Shown: positions 38,527 to 47,586 of the stretch, piece after piece
Layout of the letters: each line of letters opens with the position of its first letter
Numbering within the stretch: the first letter of the stretch is position 1
NCBI RefSeq assembly: GCF_000686125.1
Contig: NZ_JMMA01000002.1
Location: forward strand, 3,162,001-3,226,000
Reading direction: 5' to 3'
From: Ruminococcus sp. NK3A76
Lineage (GTDB): Bacteria > Bacillota > Clostridia > Oscillospirales > Ruminococcaceae
DNA: 64,000 bases
Notes under the pieces: model-generated
Told to the model about the DNA's origin: nothing
What the model saw: only the letters and a program-made list of their open reading frames with translations
Databases searched by the model: none
Translations under genes and position numbers: made by a program

Positions 38527-39739
38527 TATATACTCCCATCATTGCATCAACAAGCTCCTGAGGATCCCAGACACCTGTGAAGCTGTCGTTTATAACACTG
38601 GTCCTTGAAAGCAGGCCGAAGTTCTCGCCGTTGCCGACAAATGCATTATTATCCCACCATACGCAGGGAACGCCGGCTTCCTTGGCAGCGTTTAAGTAAT
38701 ACTCGGCGCATTCTATTCTTTCATCAACGTTGAAGTTCTTATTGAGCGTGCCGAACTCACCTATGATGACCGGTATCTCCTTTGACAGGAACAGGTCATT
38801 GAGGGTGATAAAGAGGTTATCTATAACGCCGCCGTCGCTTGCTGCATCGAAGGTATCTGTGCCGTTTACGTCAAGTGCGAAGGAGTAGGGGAGATATGCG
38901 TGAACTGAAACGATGAGGTTCTTGTCGTTCTCATCGGGGAGCTTGAGGTCTTTGAGCACGTTGCGGTCGCTCGATGCGGCGTAGGGGGTTATCATAAGGC
39001 AGCGCTTGTCGTTGTTGCCGCCCGAGGCTCTTACTGTCTCGTAGAATGCCTTCTCGTACTCGTTGACTATCTCTCTTGCTGCCTGTGTGCCGCCTGTCCA
39101 CTCCTGCGGTGTGTCACGGAGTCGGGGCTCGTTTAAGCCTTCAAAGATAAGGTGCTCGTCATAGCCCTTGAATTCCTCTGCTATCTGCGACCAGAGAGCT
39201 TTCAGCTGCTCGATATCCTGCTCCTTGTCCTCCTCCTTGGGGAAATACCAGTCCTCGTGGTGTGTGTCGAGGATAACATACATATCGTTGTCGATACCGT
39301 AGTCAACGACCTCTCTTACCCTGTCCATCCACGCCTGGTCTACCTGATACTGGTCGTCCATATGCGTGCCCCAGGAAACGGGTATCCTGAACACGTTGAA
39401 GCCTGCGGCCTTTACTGCGTCTACCATGAGCTTGGTAGTGGTGGGCTGCCCCCACGAAGTCTCGGCGCTGACACCGCTGCCGCCTGTTGCGTCAAAGGTG
39501 TTGCCAAGGTTCCAGCCTATCTTCATTTCCTTGACGAGCTCCCACGCTGTGATATCACGCATGGGGTGGATAGTGTTGTCCTTTTCCTTCTTTTCAGCTG
39601 TGCTGTCGTCTGTCTGAGAATCTGATGATGAGCTGTTCTGTGAGTCTGATGATGAGCTGCTGTCGCTGCTGCCGCAGCCGGCTGTCATGCCGCAGACTGC
39701 TGCTGCGAGTATTGCTGCGAGTATTCTTTTTAATTTCAT
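38519..39739 (-). CDS. Lipid-anchored GH5 endoglucanase-like enzyme
   Basis: 406 residues. Signal peptide with lipobox MTAGC (cysteine at about 22), a Ser/Asp/Gln linker (to about 55), then a GH5 barrel: MKIGWNLGNTFDA, RIPVSWGTHMDD, ILDTHHEDW, the acid/base E204 in FEGLNEPR, the HAYLPYSF region and the nucleophile E328 in IIGEFGT. The pattern is that of subfamily 4-like beta-glucanases (cellulose, xyloglucan or mixed-linkage glucan). No dockerin or carbohydrate-binding module is present, so it works at the cell surface rather than in a cellulosome. Product cello-oligosaccharides would suit the epimerase encoded upstream. Confidence 0.9.
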   Translation of the reverse strand: MKLKRILAAILAAAVCGMTAGCGSSDSSSSSDSQNSSSSDSQTDDSTAEKKEKDNTIHPMRDITAWELVKEMKIGWNLGNTFDATGGSGVSAETSWGQPTTTKLMVDAVKAAGFNVFRIPVSWGTHMDDQYQVDQAWMDRVREVVDYGIDNDMYVILDTHHEDWYFPKEEDKEQDIEQLKALWSQIAEEFKGYDEHLIFEGLNEPRLRDTPQEWTGGTQAAREIVNEYEKAFYETVRASGGNNDKRCLMITPYAASSDRNVLKDLKLPDENDKNLIVSVHAYLPYSFALDVNGTDTFDAASDGGVIDNLFITLNDLFLSKEIPVIIGEFGTLNKNFNVDERIECAEYYLNAAKEAGVPCVWWDNNAFVGNGENFGLLSRTSVINDSFTGVWDPQELVDAMMGVYNE

Positions 39740-39742
39740 AAG

Positions 39743-40447
39743 CTATTTCTCCGTTTCTGGTTTGTACGCCCCGGGGTATATAACGCTTACCCTGCCGGCG
39801 GTTATCATATCCATGCAGTCATGTATGCTGTCAAACGGCGTATCTGAGGATATGCCGCTTATCTTTTCTGCGGTGAGGTGGTGGTTGTCTGTGCCGCCTG
39901 TCATTACAAAGCCGTATTGTTTGGCATACCAGTAGGCACGGTCGTTGTATTTATCGTCGTAATTGCCGCTGTTATACACCTCTACCCCGTCTACCCACTG
40001 GGGCACGAGCCTTATCTCACGCAGATAATTTGCCTCACGGAAGGGGTGTGCGTGTATTATCACAGCACCGTCCTTATGTGCGAGCTGTGCAAAGTCAAAG
40101 AAGCTCATCTGCACACACTCGGGGTGGTCATAGAGCCACTGCTTATCGAGCCCGTAGACGAGCATATCAGCGCCCTCGTAGCAGTACTCAAAGCCGAAGA
40201 ACACCTTAAGGCCTATCTTGTCGCCCTCGGCCTTTGCGTTCTCAAAGCCCTTGCAGAACATATCTACCTTCTGCTTCCAGTCGCTGCACTGATGTATCTC
40301 GGGCAGGCAGTTGCCGTTAAAGAAATGGTCGGTGATGATGATGCCGTCATAGCCGAGCTCCTTATAGCGTCTTGCCTGCTGTGCGCCTGTTGCTGTGGCG
40401 CAGGCACTTGTTTCAGCGGTGTGCATATGTGTTTCGTATTTATACAT
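39743..40447 (-). CDS. PHP-domain metal-dependent hydrolase
   Basis: 234 residues, cytoplasmic. Metal-binding motifs of the PHP fold: THMHTAE at the N-terminus, IIITDHFFNG, FGFEYCY, IIHAHPFRE and GGTDNHHL. PHP proteins include histidinol-phosphatases and nucleoside phosphatases; nothing here fixes the substrate. It abuts the epimerase stop codon with no gap and ends 3 bp before the GH5 gene, so an activity on sugar phosphates or nucleotides in the same pathway is a fair guess, not a demonstration. Confidence 0.82.
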   Translation of the reverse strand: MYKYETHMHTAETSACATATGAQQARRYKELGYDGIIITDHFFNGNCLPEIHQCSDWKQKVDMFCKGFENAKAEGDKIGLKVFFGFEYCYEGADMLVYGLDKQWLYDHPECVQMSFFDFAQLAHKDGAVIIHAHPFREANYLREIRLVPQWVDGVEVYNSGNYDDKYNDRAYWYAKQYGFVMTGGTDNHHLTAEKISGISSDTPFDSIHDCMDMITAGRVSVIYPGAYKPETEK

Positions 40448-41620
40448 TTATATCGCTACACCCCTTGTTATTACCTCTAAGCACATTCTGCCGTTGTGGT
40501 AGGGACATTTCCACGGGCCTACCTGCTCCTTGTACTCGTGAGGTGTATCGTCAGGCTCAAGCTCTGAGAACCATTCGCCGCCCTCTCGCTTGTCGATGAC
40601 CTTATCTGCGATATAATCCCACACGCCTGCGGCTGTATCGAGGAAGCTCTTGTCGCCGCTGTTCTGATAAGCGTTTATAAAGCCGACAACGGCCTCTGCC
40701 TGCACCCACCATACACGGGTACGGTTTATCTCAGTCTTGTCACGCTCGTTGTTCATAGCACCGTTTTTATCAACGGCTATCGACTGGATATTCTTTGCTA
40801 TCTTTATATTTATCTGCCTGAATTTTTCACAAAGCTCCTTGTCATCGAGCTCTCTGCACGCACGGTCAACAAGCCATGTGGCTTCGATATCATGGCCGTA
40901 TGAGTGAACGTCGCCCACAAGGCCGAATTTCTCATCAAAGAAGACCTTAAGAGCGTTTGTCTCGGGGTCATAGATGATATCCGACATCTGCGAGAGCAGG
41001 AAGCGAAGCCTGTCCTCAACGGGCTTTATATGCCTTGCACGCAAAAGCTCGGTATAGCCCTCTATCAGGTGGAGCACTGTGTTCATCGTCTTGTCAGCCT
41101 TAAGGCCGTTCTCGCTGAGGGCTTCGTTGTCTATCGGCTGCCAGTCCCTGGAGAATGCTTCGCCGTAGCCGTAGTCATCAAGGGTGTTCTGCTCGATATC
41201 CGAGAACAGCTTGGTGGCAAGGTCGAGCGCAAAGCTGTCGCCAAAGGCGTTGTAGTAAGCCGAAAGGGCATATATGCAGAATGCTATGTTGTATGTGTGC
41301 TTCATAGTGTCGGTGGGGTTGCCCTTATAGTCGCACATCCAGTAAACGCCGCCGTTGTCGTAGTCGATACAGTGGTTTTTGATAAACTCGAATGCGTGGA
41401 AGGCAAGGGGGCGCAGGCTCTCGTCCTTCAGCACTTCAAAAGCGTGCGAGAAGAACCAGAGAATGCGTGCGTGGAGTATAACGCCCTTGTCGGCCTTTTT
41501 ATCGAGCACGAGGCTGTTGCTCATAAAGCCGTAGAAGCCGCCGTTTTCCTCGTCCTTAAGTGCTGACCAGAAGGGGATTATGTGGTCTGTAAGTTCTTTT
41601 TTTATCTGCTCGTTTCTCAT
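40448..41620 (-). CDS. Cellobiose 2-epimerase (AGE family)
   Basis: 390 residues from the ATG at 41620 (GGAG eight bases upstream). The (alpha/alpha)6-barrel N-acylglucosamine 2-epimerase fold is clear, and many stretches (ELTDHIIPFW, ENGGFYGF, LDKKADKGVILHARILWFFS, DTMKHTYNIAFCIYALS, NEALSENGLKADKTMN) recall the characterised Ruminococcus albus enzyme. Catalytic residues align: H243 and E246 in SYGHDIEATWL, H375 in CPYHNGRMC. It converts cellobiose to glucosyl-mannose, which a mannosylglucose phosphorylase could split; that partner is not in this window. Cytoplasmic; co-transcribed with a GH5 glucanase. Confidence 0.93.
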   Translation of the reverse strand: MRNEQIKKELTDHIIPFWSALKDEENGGFYGFMSNSLVLDKKADKGVILHARILWFFSHAFEVLKDESLRPLAFHAFEFIKNHCIDYDNGGVYWMCDYKGNPTDTMKHTYNIAFCIYALSAYYNAFGDSFALDLATKLFSDIEQNTLDDYGYGEAFSRDWQPIDNEALSENGLKADKTMNTVLHLIEGYTELLRARHIKPVEDRLRFLLSQMSDIIYDPETNALKVFFDEKFGLVGDVHSYGHDIEATWLVDRACRELDDKELCEKFRQINIKIAKNIQSIAVDKNGAMNNERDKTEINRTRVWWVQAEAVVGFINAYQNSGDKSFLDTAAGVWDYIADKVIDKREGGEWFSELEPDDTPHEYKEQVGPWKCPYHNGRMCLEVITRGVAI

Positions 41621-41633
41621 AGAATATGCTCCT

Positions 41634-42899
41634 TTAGTCTGTTATGCGTCTTGCTTCGATGTAGTAGCGCTTGTCCCATGCGTGACCCATAGAGAAGGTC
41701 TTTCGAGGCAGTGCGCCGTCTGCTATGACTGTCGGGAAGAGCTCGTTCTTGCCCATATCGGGAAGGATAAAGCCGACAGAGCCGTTGTCCATAGACAGCT
41801 TCTCTACGACCTCTGTGCCGTGGATATAGTCTATCCCTGCGCCGTTTTCCTTGCACCATGTATCAAGGAAATTCTGTAATGTGCCGACTGTCAGCTTGCT
41901 CGAAGTGTTTGCAGCGGTATACCACACCGTCTGGCCGCTGTTGACTATTCCGAAGCACTGTGCGCCGTCTGTCTTGCCCTCTGTAAGTCCGAGAGCGTTT
42001 GTTATATCGGCAAACAGCTGGTTTTCGTCAGCGCCTGTGACTATGCGGTGGATAGCCTCAAATTCAAGTGCGGGGGAGTGAAGGTTCACTATCTCGCAGA
42101 GCGCATATCTTGCAGGGTGGTTTGACATATCCTTGCCGGGGTTTGCAGCTTTGAGCTCCTCATAATAAGCCTTTGCTGTGGCAAGAGAATGGTTGCCGTC
42201 GCCCATAGCGTAGAGCAGCACGGGGGTGTCGGTCAGGCCGTAGCGCTTTTCAAAGCCTTCCTTTTCGCCGAGCTTGTCAAGAGCTGCGAGAACGTCAGCT
42301 TTGCTCTGCTCATCGAGCAGCCAGCCTGTTATGCTGCCGCCCTTTTTGAGGAGGGGTGTGTCGTAGAGCTTTTCAAAGCCCTGCTTTTTGGCATAAAGCG
42401 GCTCGATAACGCTGCCTGATCCATCGTCTATGAGTATCATAATATGTGTAAGCTCGATATCTGCGCCACGTCTTACCTTAAGGCGAGGGGGTATCCTCTC
42501 AACTACTGTGGCTTCGGTAGCTCTTACAGGGGAAGACGAGCCCTTGCTGTAATCATATTCTTCAAGGTCGATACAGCCGACAAGGCCTGCACGCACCTTG
42601 CCGTCGTCCTGAACTCTTTCAATGTATATCAGTGCGTCCTTATACTCTGTGAAGATGCCGTCTGCGATGTATTTTTCCATGTTTTTATGTATCGTGTCGA
42701 TACGTGCCTGCTCATTGCCGCTGCCGAGATATACCTCGGGAAGAATCAGGTTAAGAGCTGACGGAGCAGCACCTATAAGCTGTTCGAGCTCTGCCCAGTA
42801 GCCGGGCTCTGAGGTGTACTGGTCGCAGGCGACTACTGCCCACTTTTCCATATCCGTATTTGCAGGCAGAAGTATATCTGCCGGTCTGAATGCTGTCAT
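41634..42899 (-). CDS. DUF1015 family protein
   Basis: 421 residues from the ATG at 42899, which has GCGGAGG seven bases upstream; the longer frame would place the ribosome site inside the gene. AFRPADILLPANTDMEKWAVVACDQYTSEPGYW, VYLGSG and the conserved GDGNHSLATAKAYYEEL mark the DUF1015 family, large cytoplasmic proteins of unknown activity; the GDGNHS motif looks like an active or metal site. A weak promoter (TTGCCG, 17 bases, GATAAT) may lie over 42952-42924. It heads the epimerase-GH5-radC-recQ run, 13 bp before the epimerase. Confidence 0.82.
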   Translation of the reverse strand: MTAFRPADILLPANTDMEKWAVVACDQYTSEPGYWAELEQLIGAAPSALNLILPEVYLGSGNEQARIDTIHKNMEKYIADGIFTEYKDALIYIERVQDDGKVRAGLVGCIDLEEYDYSKGSSSPVRATEATVVERIPPRLKVRRGADIELTHIMILIDDGSGSVIEPLYAKKQGFEKLYDTPLLKKGGSITGWLLDEQSKADVLAALDKLGEKEGFEKRYGLTDTPVLLYAMGDGNHSLATAKAYYEELKAANPGKDMSNHPARYALCEIVNLHSPALEFEAIHRIVTGADENQLFADITNALGLTEGKTDGAQCFGIVNSGQTVWYTAANTSSKLTVGTLQNFLDTWCKENGAGIDYIHGTEVVEKLSMDNGSVGFILPDMGKNELFPTVIADGALPRKTFSMGHAWDKRYYIEARRITD

Positions 42900-42940
42900 A
42901 GCTTTACCTCCGCAATCGTTTTCATTATCCATATCCCAAA

Positions 42941-42964
42941 ATAGGACGGCAAAAGCCGTCCTAT
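42941..42964 (-). terminator. Hairpin terminator after secA
   Basis: Perfect 10-bp stem ATAGGACGGC / GCCGTCCTAT with a 4-base loop; on the minus strand it is followed by a short TTTGGG, so termination may be partial and let secA transcripts read into the downstream run. Confidence 0.65.
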
Positions 42965-42980
42965 CTATGCTTGTGTATTA

Positions 42981-45900
42981 TCAGATGAGGGGTGTCTCGT
43001 CGGGGTCATAGTCAGGGCCTATGTTTTCCTTTACGGGTCTTTTTATCCTGACAGGCTTTTCCTCCACGACAGCGTTCTCGTTGTCGTTGACAGCGTCCTC
43101 GTTGTCGTTGACAGCGTCCTCGTTGTCGTTGATGGCCTCCTCGGTGTCGTTGACAGCCTCAGCCTCTGCCTCGCTTGTCTGAACAGGAGCAGTCTCCGGC
43201 TCGGGCTCTGAAATGGCCTCTGCCTCCTCGTCCTCATCAGCAGGCTTTGTCTGCTCGTCTATCTTCTGCTGTGCTTCCTCGTTGAAGTTAGGAGAGCCGT
43301 GGCACTTCTTATACTTCTTGCCGCTGCCGCAGGGGCAGGGATCGTTCGGGCCTATCTTCTTGGCCTTTCTTCTTATGACTGTGTGGTTGGAGCGGCTCTC
43401 GTTGAGCACCTGCTCACGCTGAGGAGCCTGACCCTCACGTCTTACCTGAATGGTGAAGAGCGTTCTTACGGTATCCTCTCTGATAGAGTCTACCATAGCG
43501 TCGAACATCTCGAAGCCTTCCATTCTGTATTCAACAACAGGGTTTCTCTGACCGTATGACCTGAGCACGATACCACGCTTGAGCTCGTCCATATCATCTA
43601 TATGAGCCATCCACTTGGTATCAACTACCTTAAGAAGAACGACACGCTCTATCTCACGCAGCAGATCATGGCCGAGGTCTTCCTCACGCTTCTCGTAGAT
43701 AGCGAGAGCTCTTTCCTGGAGCATATTGAGGATATCTTCCTTGCTGGTATCATCAAGCTCCTGGCTGGTGTAGTTGAAGTCATCATCTACTGTGATAAGA
43801 CCCATGAGCTGATCCTTAAGGCCTTCGAGGTTCCAGTTATCCTTGATATCTTCCTCGCCGATGTACATATTTACCGTAGTCTCAACGAAGTCTTTTATCA
43901 TATTAAGGATATAGTCGTGGATATCCTCGCCGTCGAGCACCTTGCTACGCTGGCCGTAGATTATCTCACGCTGGGTATTCATAACGTCGTCGTAGTTGAG
44001 GACGTTCTTTCTGATATTGAAGTTCCTGCCCTCTATCTTCTTCTGCGAGGAAGCTATAACGCTTGTCAGCAGCTTTGATTCGATAGGCATATTCTCGTCT
44101 ACCTTAAGAGAATCCATCATACCGGTTACTCTGTCGCCGCCGAATATTCTCATAAGGTCGTCTTCAAGAGAGAGGTAGAAGCGGCTCTCGCCCGGGTCGC
44201 CCTGTCTGCCGGAACGGCCGCGGAGCTGGTTGTCGATACGTCTTGACTCATGTCTCTCGGTACCGATGATGAAAAGACCGCCTGCTTCCTTTACAGCCTC
44301 TGCCTTTTCCTTTACCTGAGCGTTATACTTGTCATAGAATTCCTTATACTTTTCTCTTGCTTCCACTATTACCGGGTCTTCTGTCTCGGCAAAGCCGGTA
44401 GCATCAACTATCACCTGCTCCTCATAGCCGAGCTTTCTCATCTCAGCCATTGCGAGGTACTCAGCGTTACCGCCGAGAATGATATCGGTACCTCTACCTG
44501 CCATGTTGGTAGCTATGGTAACGGAGCCGTACTTACCTGCCTGAGCAACTATCTGAGCTTCCTTCTCGTGGTACTTAGCGTTGAGCACCTCATGCTTTAT
44601 GCCCTTATTCTTGAGCAGGCGGGAGAGGTATTCACTCTTTTCGATAGAAACTGTACCCACGAGCACCGGCTGGCCCTTCTTGTTGCACTCGATTATCTGC
44701 TCGATAACTGCGTTATACTTGCCCTTTTCTGTCTTGAAGACAACGTCGTGGTGATCTTTTCTGATAACGGGGCGGTTTGTAGGTATCTCGATAACGTCGA
44801 GCTTATATATCTCTCTGAACTCGTCTTCCTCGGTAAGCGCTGTACCTGTCATACCCGAGAGCTTTTCATAGAGACGGAAGTAGTTCTGATATGTTATGGT
44901 AGCGATAGTCTTAGACTCACGCATTACCTTAACGCCTTCCTTGGCTTCTATCGCCTGGTGCAGGCCGTCGTTGAAACGTCTGCCGACCATTATACGGCCT
45001 GTGAACTCGTCAACGATGAGCACCTCGCCGTCCTTTACAACGTAGTCTACCTCGTTGGTCATTACGCCGTTAGCCTTGATAGCCTGGTTGATATGGTGGA
45101 GAAGCGTCATATTGTCAGCGTCCATAAGATTGATAACGCCGAAGTGCTTTTCTGCCTTCTTTACGCCCTGCTTTGTGAGGGTGGCTGTTCTTGCCTTTTC
45201 GTCGATTATGTAATCGCCGTCGTAGATAGTATCTGTATCCTGCTTATCGTCTATCTCAACTACCTTGGTGGGCTTAAGGGTCTTTGCAAAGGCATCTGCC
45301 TTCTGATAAAGGTCGGTAGATTTATCGCCCTGGCCGGAGATGATAAGAGGGGTTCTTGCTTCGTCTATGAGTATAGAGTCTACCTCATCGACTACTGCGA
45401 AGGAGTGACCTCTCTGCACCTTATCTTTCTTATAGATGACCATGTTATCACGCAGGTAGTCAAAGCCGAACTCGCTGTTTGTACCGTAGGTGATATCTGC
45501 GTTATATGCCTCACGCTTTTCTTCCTTTTCCATGCCGTTGAGAACGCAGCCTATAGTACAGCCGAGGAAGCGGAATACTCTGCCCATTTCCTCCGACTGG
45601 AACTTAGCGAGGTAGTCATTTACCGTTACAACGTGAACGCCCTTGCCGTCGAGGCAGTTGGCATAAGCTGCAAGGCAGGCAACGAGAGTTTTACCTTCAC
45701 CGGTCTTCATCTCGGCTATACGGCCCTGATGAAGAACTATAGCACCGATTATCTGAACAGGGTAAGGCTTTTTGCCGAGAACTCTGAATGCAGCTTCACG
45801 GCAGACCGCAAGTGCATCGGGCAGAGTGTCATCAAGAGTGGAGAGCCCGTCTGAGAGCTTGTCCTTCATGATCTGTGTCTGCTCCCTGAGCTCGTGGTCG

Positions 45901-46010
45901 CTCATAGGCTGATACTTAGCCTCGAGCTCGAGAACCTTATTTTTGATAGGCTCTATCCTTGCAAGCTCCTTTTTGGAGTAGTTGCCGAACATTTTATCAA
46001 ATAAACCCAT
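42981..46010 (-). CDS. secA: Protein translocase ATPase SecA
   Basis: 1009 residues, about 100 to 170 longer than common forms. [19 protein letters not shown] start; Walker [22 protein letters not shown]-like [48 protein letters not shown]; and the zinc-binding SEC-C motif [17 protein letters not shown] near residues 887-903. Unusually the SEC-C motif is not the end: a further about 105 acidic residues follow, including four heptads of the type AVNDNED, then a basic patch and [10 protein letters not shown]. It drives Sec export with SecY. Own promoter upstream. Confidence 0.98.
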   Translation of the reverse strand: MGLFDKMFGNYSKKELARIEPIKNKVLELEAKYQPMSDHELREQTQIMKDKLSDGLSTLDDTLPDALAVCREAAFRVLGKKPYPVQIIGAIVLHQGRIAEMKTGEGKTLVACLAAYANCLDGKGVHVVTVNDYLAKFQSEEMGRVFRFLGCTIGCVLNGMEKEEKREAYNADITYGTNSEFGFDYLRDNMVIYKKDKVQRGHSFAVVDEVDSILIDEARTPLIISGQGDKSTDLYQKADAFAKTLKPTKVVEIDDKQDTDTIYDGDYIIDEKARTATLTKQGVKKAEKHFGVINLMDADNMTLLHHINQAIKANGVMTNEVDYVVKDGEVLIVDEFTGRIMVGRRFNDGLHQAIEAKEGVKVMRESKTIATITYQNYFRLYEKLSGMTGTALTEEDEFREIYKLDVIEIPTNRPVIRKDHHDVVFKTEKGKYNAVIEQIIECNKKGQPVLVGTVSIEKSEYLSRLLKNKGIKHEVLNAKYHEKEAQIVAQAGKYGSVTIATNMAGRGTDIILGGNAEYLAMAEMRKLGYEEQVIVDATGFAETEDPVIVEAREKYKEFYDKYNAQVKEKAEAVKEAGGLFIIGTERHESRRIDNQLRGRSGRQGDPGESRFYLSLEDDLMRIFGGDRVTGMMDSLKVDENMPIESKLLTSVIASSQKKIEGRNFNIRKNVLNYDDVMNTQREIIYGQRSKVLDGEDIHDYILNMIKDFVETTVNMYIGEEDIKDNWNLEGLKDQLMGLITVDDDFNYTSQELDDTSKEDILNMLQERALAIYEKREEDLGHDLLREIERVVLLKVVDTKWMAHIDDMDELKRGIVLRSYGQRNPVVEYRMEGFEMFDAMVDSIREDTVRTLFTIQVRREGQAPQREQVLNESRSNHTVIRRKAKKIGPNDPCPCGSGKKYKKCHGSPNFNEEAQQKIDEQTKPADEDEEAEAISEPEPETAPVQTSEAEAEAVNDTEEAINDNEDAVNDNEDAVNDNENAVVEEKPVRIKRPVKENIGPDYDPDETPLI
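43074..43157 (-). repeat. 21-bp tandem repeat in the secA tail
   Basis: Four in-frame 21-bp units encode [21 protein letters not shown] and AVNDNEN. The two middle units differ at only two bases, so the tract can change length by slippage without shifting frame. Confidence 0.9.
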
Positions 46011-46058
46011 ATGATCTAACCGTCCTTACTTATCTTTGATTATAAAAATACACTATAT

Positions 46059-46087
46059 ATTATACCGCAGCAGGGCGTTTTTGTCAA
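46059..46087 (-). promoter_or_regulatory. SigA promoter of secA
   Basis: On the minus strand TTGACA (46087-46082), 17 bases, TATAAT (46064-46059), both perfect consensus. Confidence 0.92.
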
Positions 46088-46204
46088 TGATTTTTCACAG
46101 CTTTTTCACTATAAACAGGGCATTTATATTGTATTCCACACACTTTTGTGAAAGGTAATATACCGCAGGGAAAAAAGCAGGGGCAATTTGGTCAAAATAT
46201 ACTA

Positions 46205-46233
46205 TTGATTATATATTGATAAAATGATATAAT
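46205..46233 (+). promoter_or_regulatory. SigA promoter of the paralogous membrane-protein pair
   Basis: TTGATT (46205-46210), 17 bases, TATAAT (46228-46233), 33 bases before the first start codon. Confidence 0.82.
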
Positions 46234-46266
46234 TAAAGAAAATCCGGGGGAATGAGGTATACATCA

Positions 46267-46893
46267 ATGAACGGGCTTACAAAAGCGCTGCTCATAATAG
46301 GCATAATGGCGGCGATAATAGGGGCTATAGGTCTTCCGGATGCGATAACGCTCTGGACGGACGATGCGAGCGGTCTTGACAGCCTTACACCCGGCAGTAT
46401 TGAAGAAGGCGATGTGTTTCGGGGCGAGGTGCCGGTCTCTGTTGACCTGATAGCAGAGGAAGTGACTGTTAAGAAATACGGCTTTGTAAAGATAGGCGAG
46501 ACGAAAACGCCCTTTTACCTTGTCAAGCTCGAAAACGGGTATGCTCTGGTGAATGTCACCTTTGCAAAGAAGCAGGAGGCCTTCAAGGAGCTTACAAGAG
46601 ATTCGCATTCCTATTACAGAGGGGGCTCGGGCGACAAGCCGGAGGGCGTTGAGATAACGGCTGTTTCAGAGCGAATGCCGGCCAACTTAAAGGAGTATCT
46701 CAAAGATTACTGCGAGTCGGGCGGATTGACAGAGCAGGAATACTCGGAGATGGTCGAGAATACATACTGTCTCAGGACGATAAACTACGACTACGCAAAA
46801 TACACTCCGCCGATATGCTTTGGCGTGGCGGGTCTATGTGCAATTATAATCGTTATAGGAAAACTCACAGGGTCAAAGGCTGTGAGCATATGA
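46267..46893 (+). CDS. Unrecognised two-helix membrane protein, first of a tandem pair
   Basis: 208 residues from the ATG at 46267; an ATG 15 bases upstream exists, but GAGGT lies 8 bases before 46267 and this start makes the protein align end to end with its neighbour. An N-terminal helix (about 5-25), an external domain of about 150 residues and a C-terminal helix (about 180-200). The shared pattern with the next gene includes LTK.LL, DAI..W, GSIEEGDVFRG..PVSVDLIAEE, EYLKDYC and CLRTI.YDY.K..PPI.FG. I recognise no characterised family. Confidence 0.8.
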   Translation: MNGLTKALLIIGIMAAIIGAIGLPDAITLWTDDASGLDSLTPGSIEEGDVFRGEVPVSVDLIAEEVTVKKYGFVKIGETKTPFYLVKLENGYALVNVTFAKKQEAFKELTRDSHSYYRGGSGDKPEGVEITAVSERMPANLKEYLKDYCESGGLTEQEYSEMVENTYCLRTINYDYAKYTPPICFGVAGLCAIIIVIGKLTGSKAVSI

Positions 46894-46913
46894 TCTGTTA
46901 AAGGAGAAATGAA

Positions 46914-47540
46914 ATGAGCAGGCTTACTAAAATACTGCTCTGCGTGATGCTCGCAGGGCTTTTCGTCGGCGGCATAGGTGTTGCCGATGCGATAAAGGTA
47001 TGGAAAAACGACATAAGCGACACCGAGAAGATAGAAGTCGGCAGTCTTGAAAAGGGCGATCTGTACGAGGGGAACATTGCGGCCTCGATAGACATGGTAG
47101 CCGAGCAGACGACCACCTCGACATACGGCTTTATGCCGGTGAGCAAGACTACCTCGCCATATTATCTTATCGAGAACGAGAACTGCTATATGCTGATATG
47201 CGTGACCGACGTGGACAAGCAGGAGGAGTTCAAGGAGCTGACCACACAGACGAGGGGCTATATGTACGGCGGTTACGACAAGCTGCCCGACGGCGTGAAT
47301 GTTACCGCACAGGTCGTGGAGATGCCTGACGATGCCAAGAAATACCTCAAAGAATACTGCGATAAATGGGGTATGCCCGAAACTGAGTATGCGGCTATCG
47401 TTGAGGACGCATACTGTCTTAAAACCGTAAGGTTCAGCGGCATGAAGTTTGCGCCGCTGATAGGCTTTGGGCTGGCACTTATATGTGCGGTCATTCTTAT
47501 AATAAGGAAGGCAAAGGCGCCGAAGATAGTCAATCTCTGA
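46914..47540 (+). CDS. Unrecognised two-helix membrane protein, second of the pair
   Basis: 208 residues, exactly the length of its upstream paralogue, 20 bp away (AAGGAG seven bases before ATG). Same layout: N-terminal helix, external domain (GSLEKGDLYEGNIAASIDMVAEQT, YYLIENENCYMLICVTD, MPDDAKKYLKEYCDKWGMPE), C-terminal helix ending in a short basic tail. The pair looks like an old duplication, since only framework residues are shared. No enzyme or metal motif is obvious. A strong terminator closes the unit. Confidence 0.8.
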   Translation: MSRLTKILLCVMLAGLFVGGIGVADAIKVWKNDISDTEKIEVGSLEKGDLYEGNIAASIDMVAEQTTTSTYGFMPVSKTTSPYYLIENENCYMLICVTDVDKQEEFKELTTQTRGYMYGGYDKLPDGVNVTAQVVEMPDDAKKYLKEYCDKWGMPETEYAAIVEDAYCLKTVRFSGMKFAPLIGFGLALICAVILIIRKAKAPKIVNL

Positions 47541-47549
47541 CATAAAAAT

Positions 47550-47586
47550 AACGCTCACATACACGGGGTATGTGGGCGTTTTAGTT
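47550..47586. terminator. Terminator between convergent genes
   Basis: 13-bp stem AACGCTCACATAC / GTATGTGGGCGTT (one wobble) followed by TTAGTTTT; lies between the plus-strand pair and the minus-strand CmpB-type gene and may serve both. Confidence 0.85.

Noticed and set aside
44250-45854. A 534-codon open frame antisense to secA
   Set aside because: It is the complement of a strongly biased real gene; the product has no recognisable domain and there is no promoter or ribosome site. SecA on the other strand is unambiguous.
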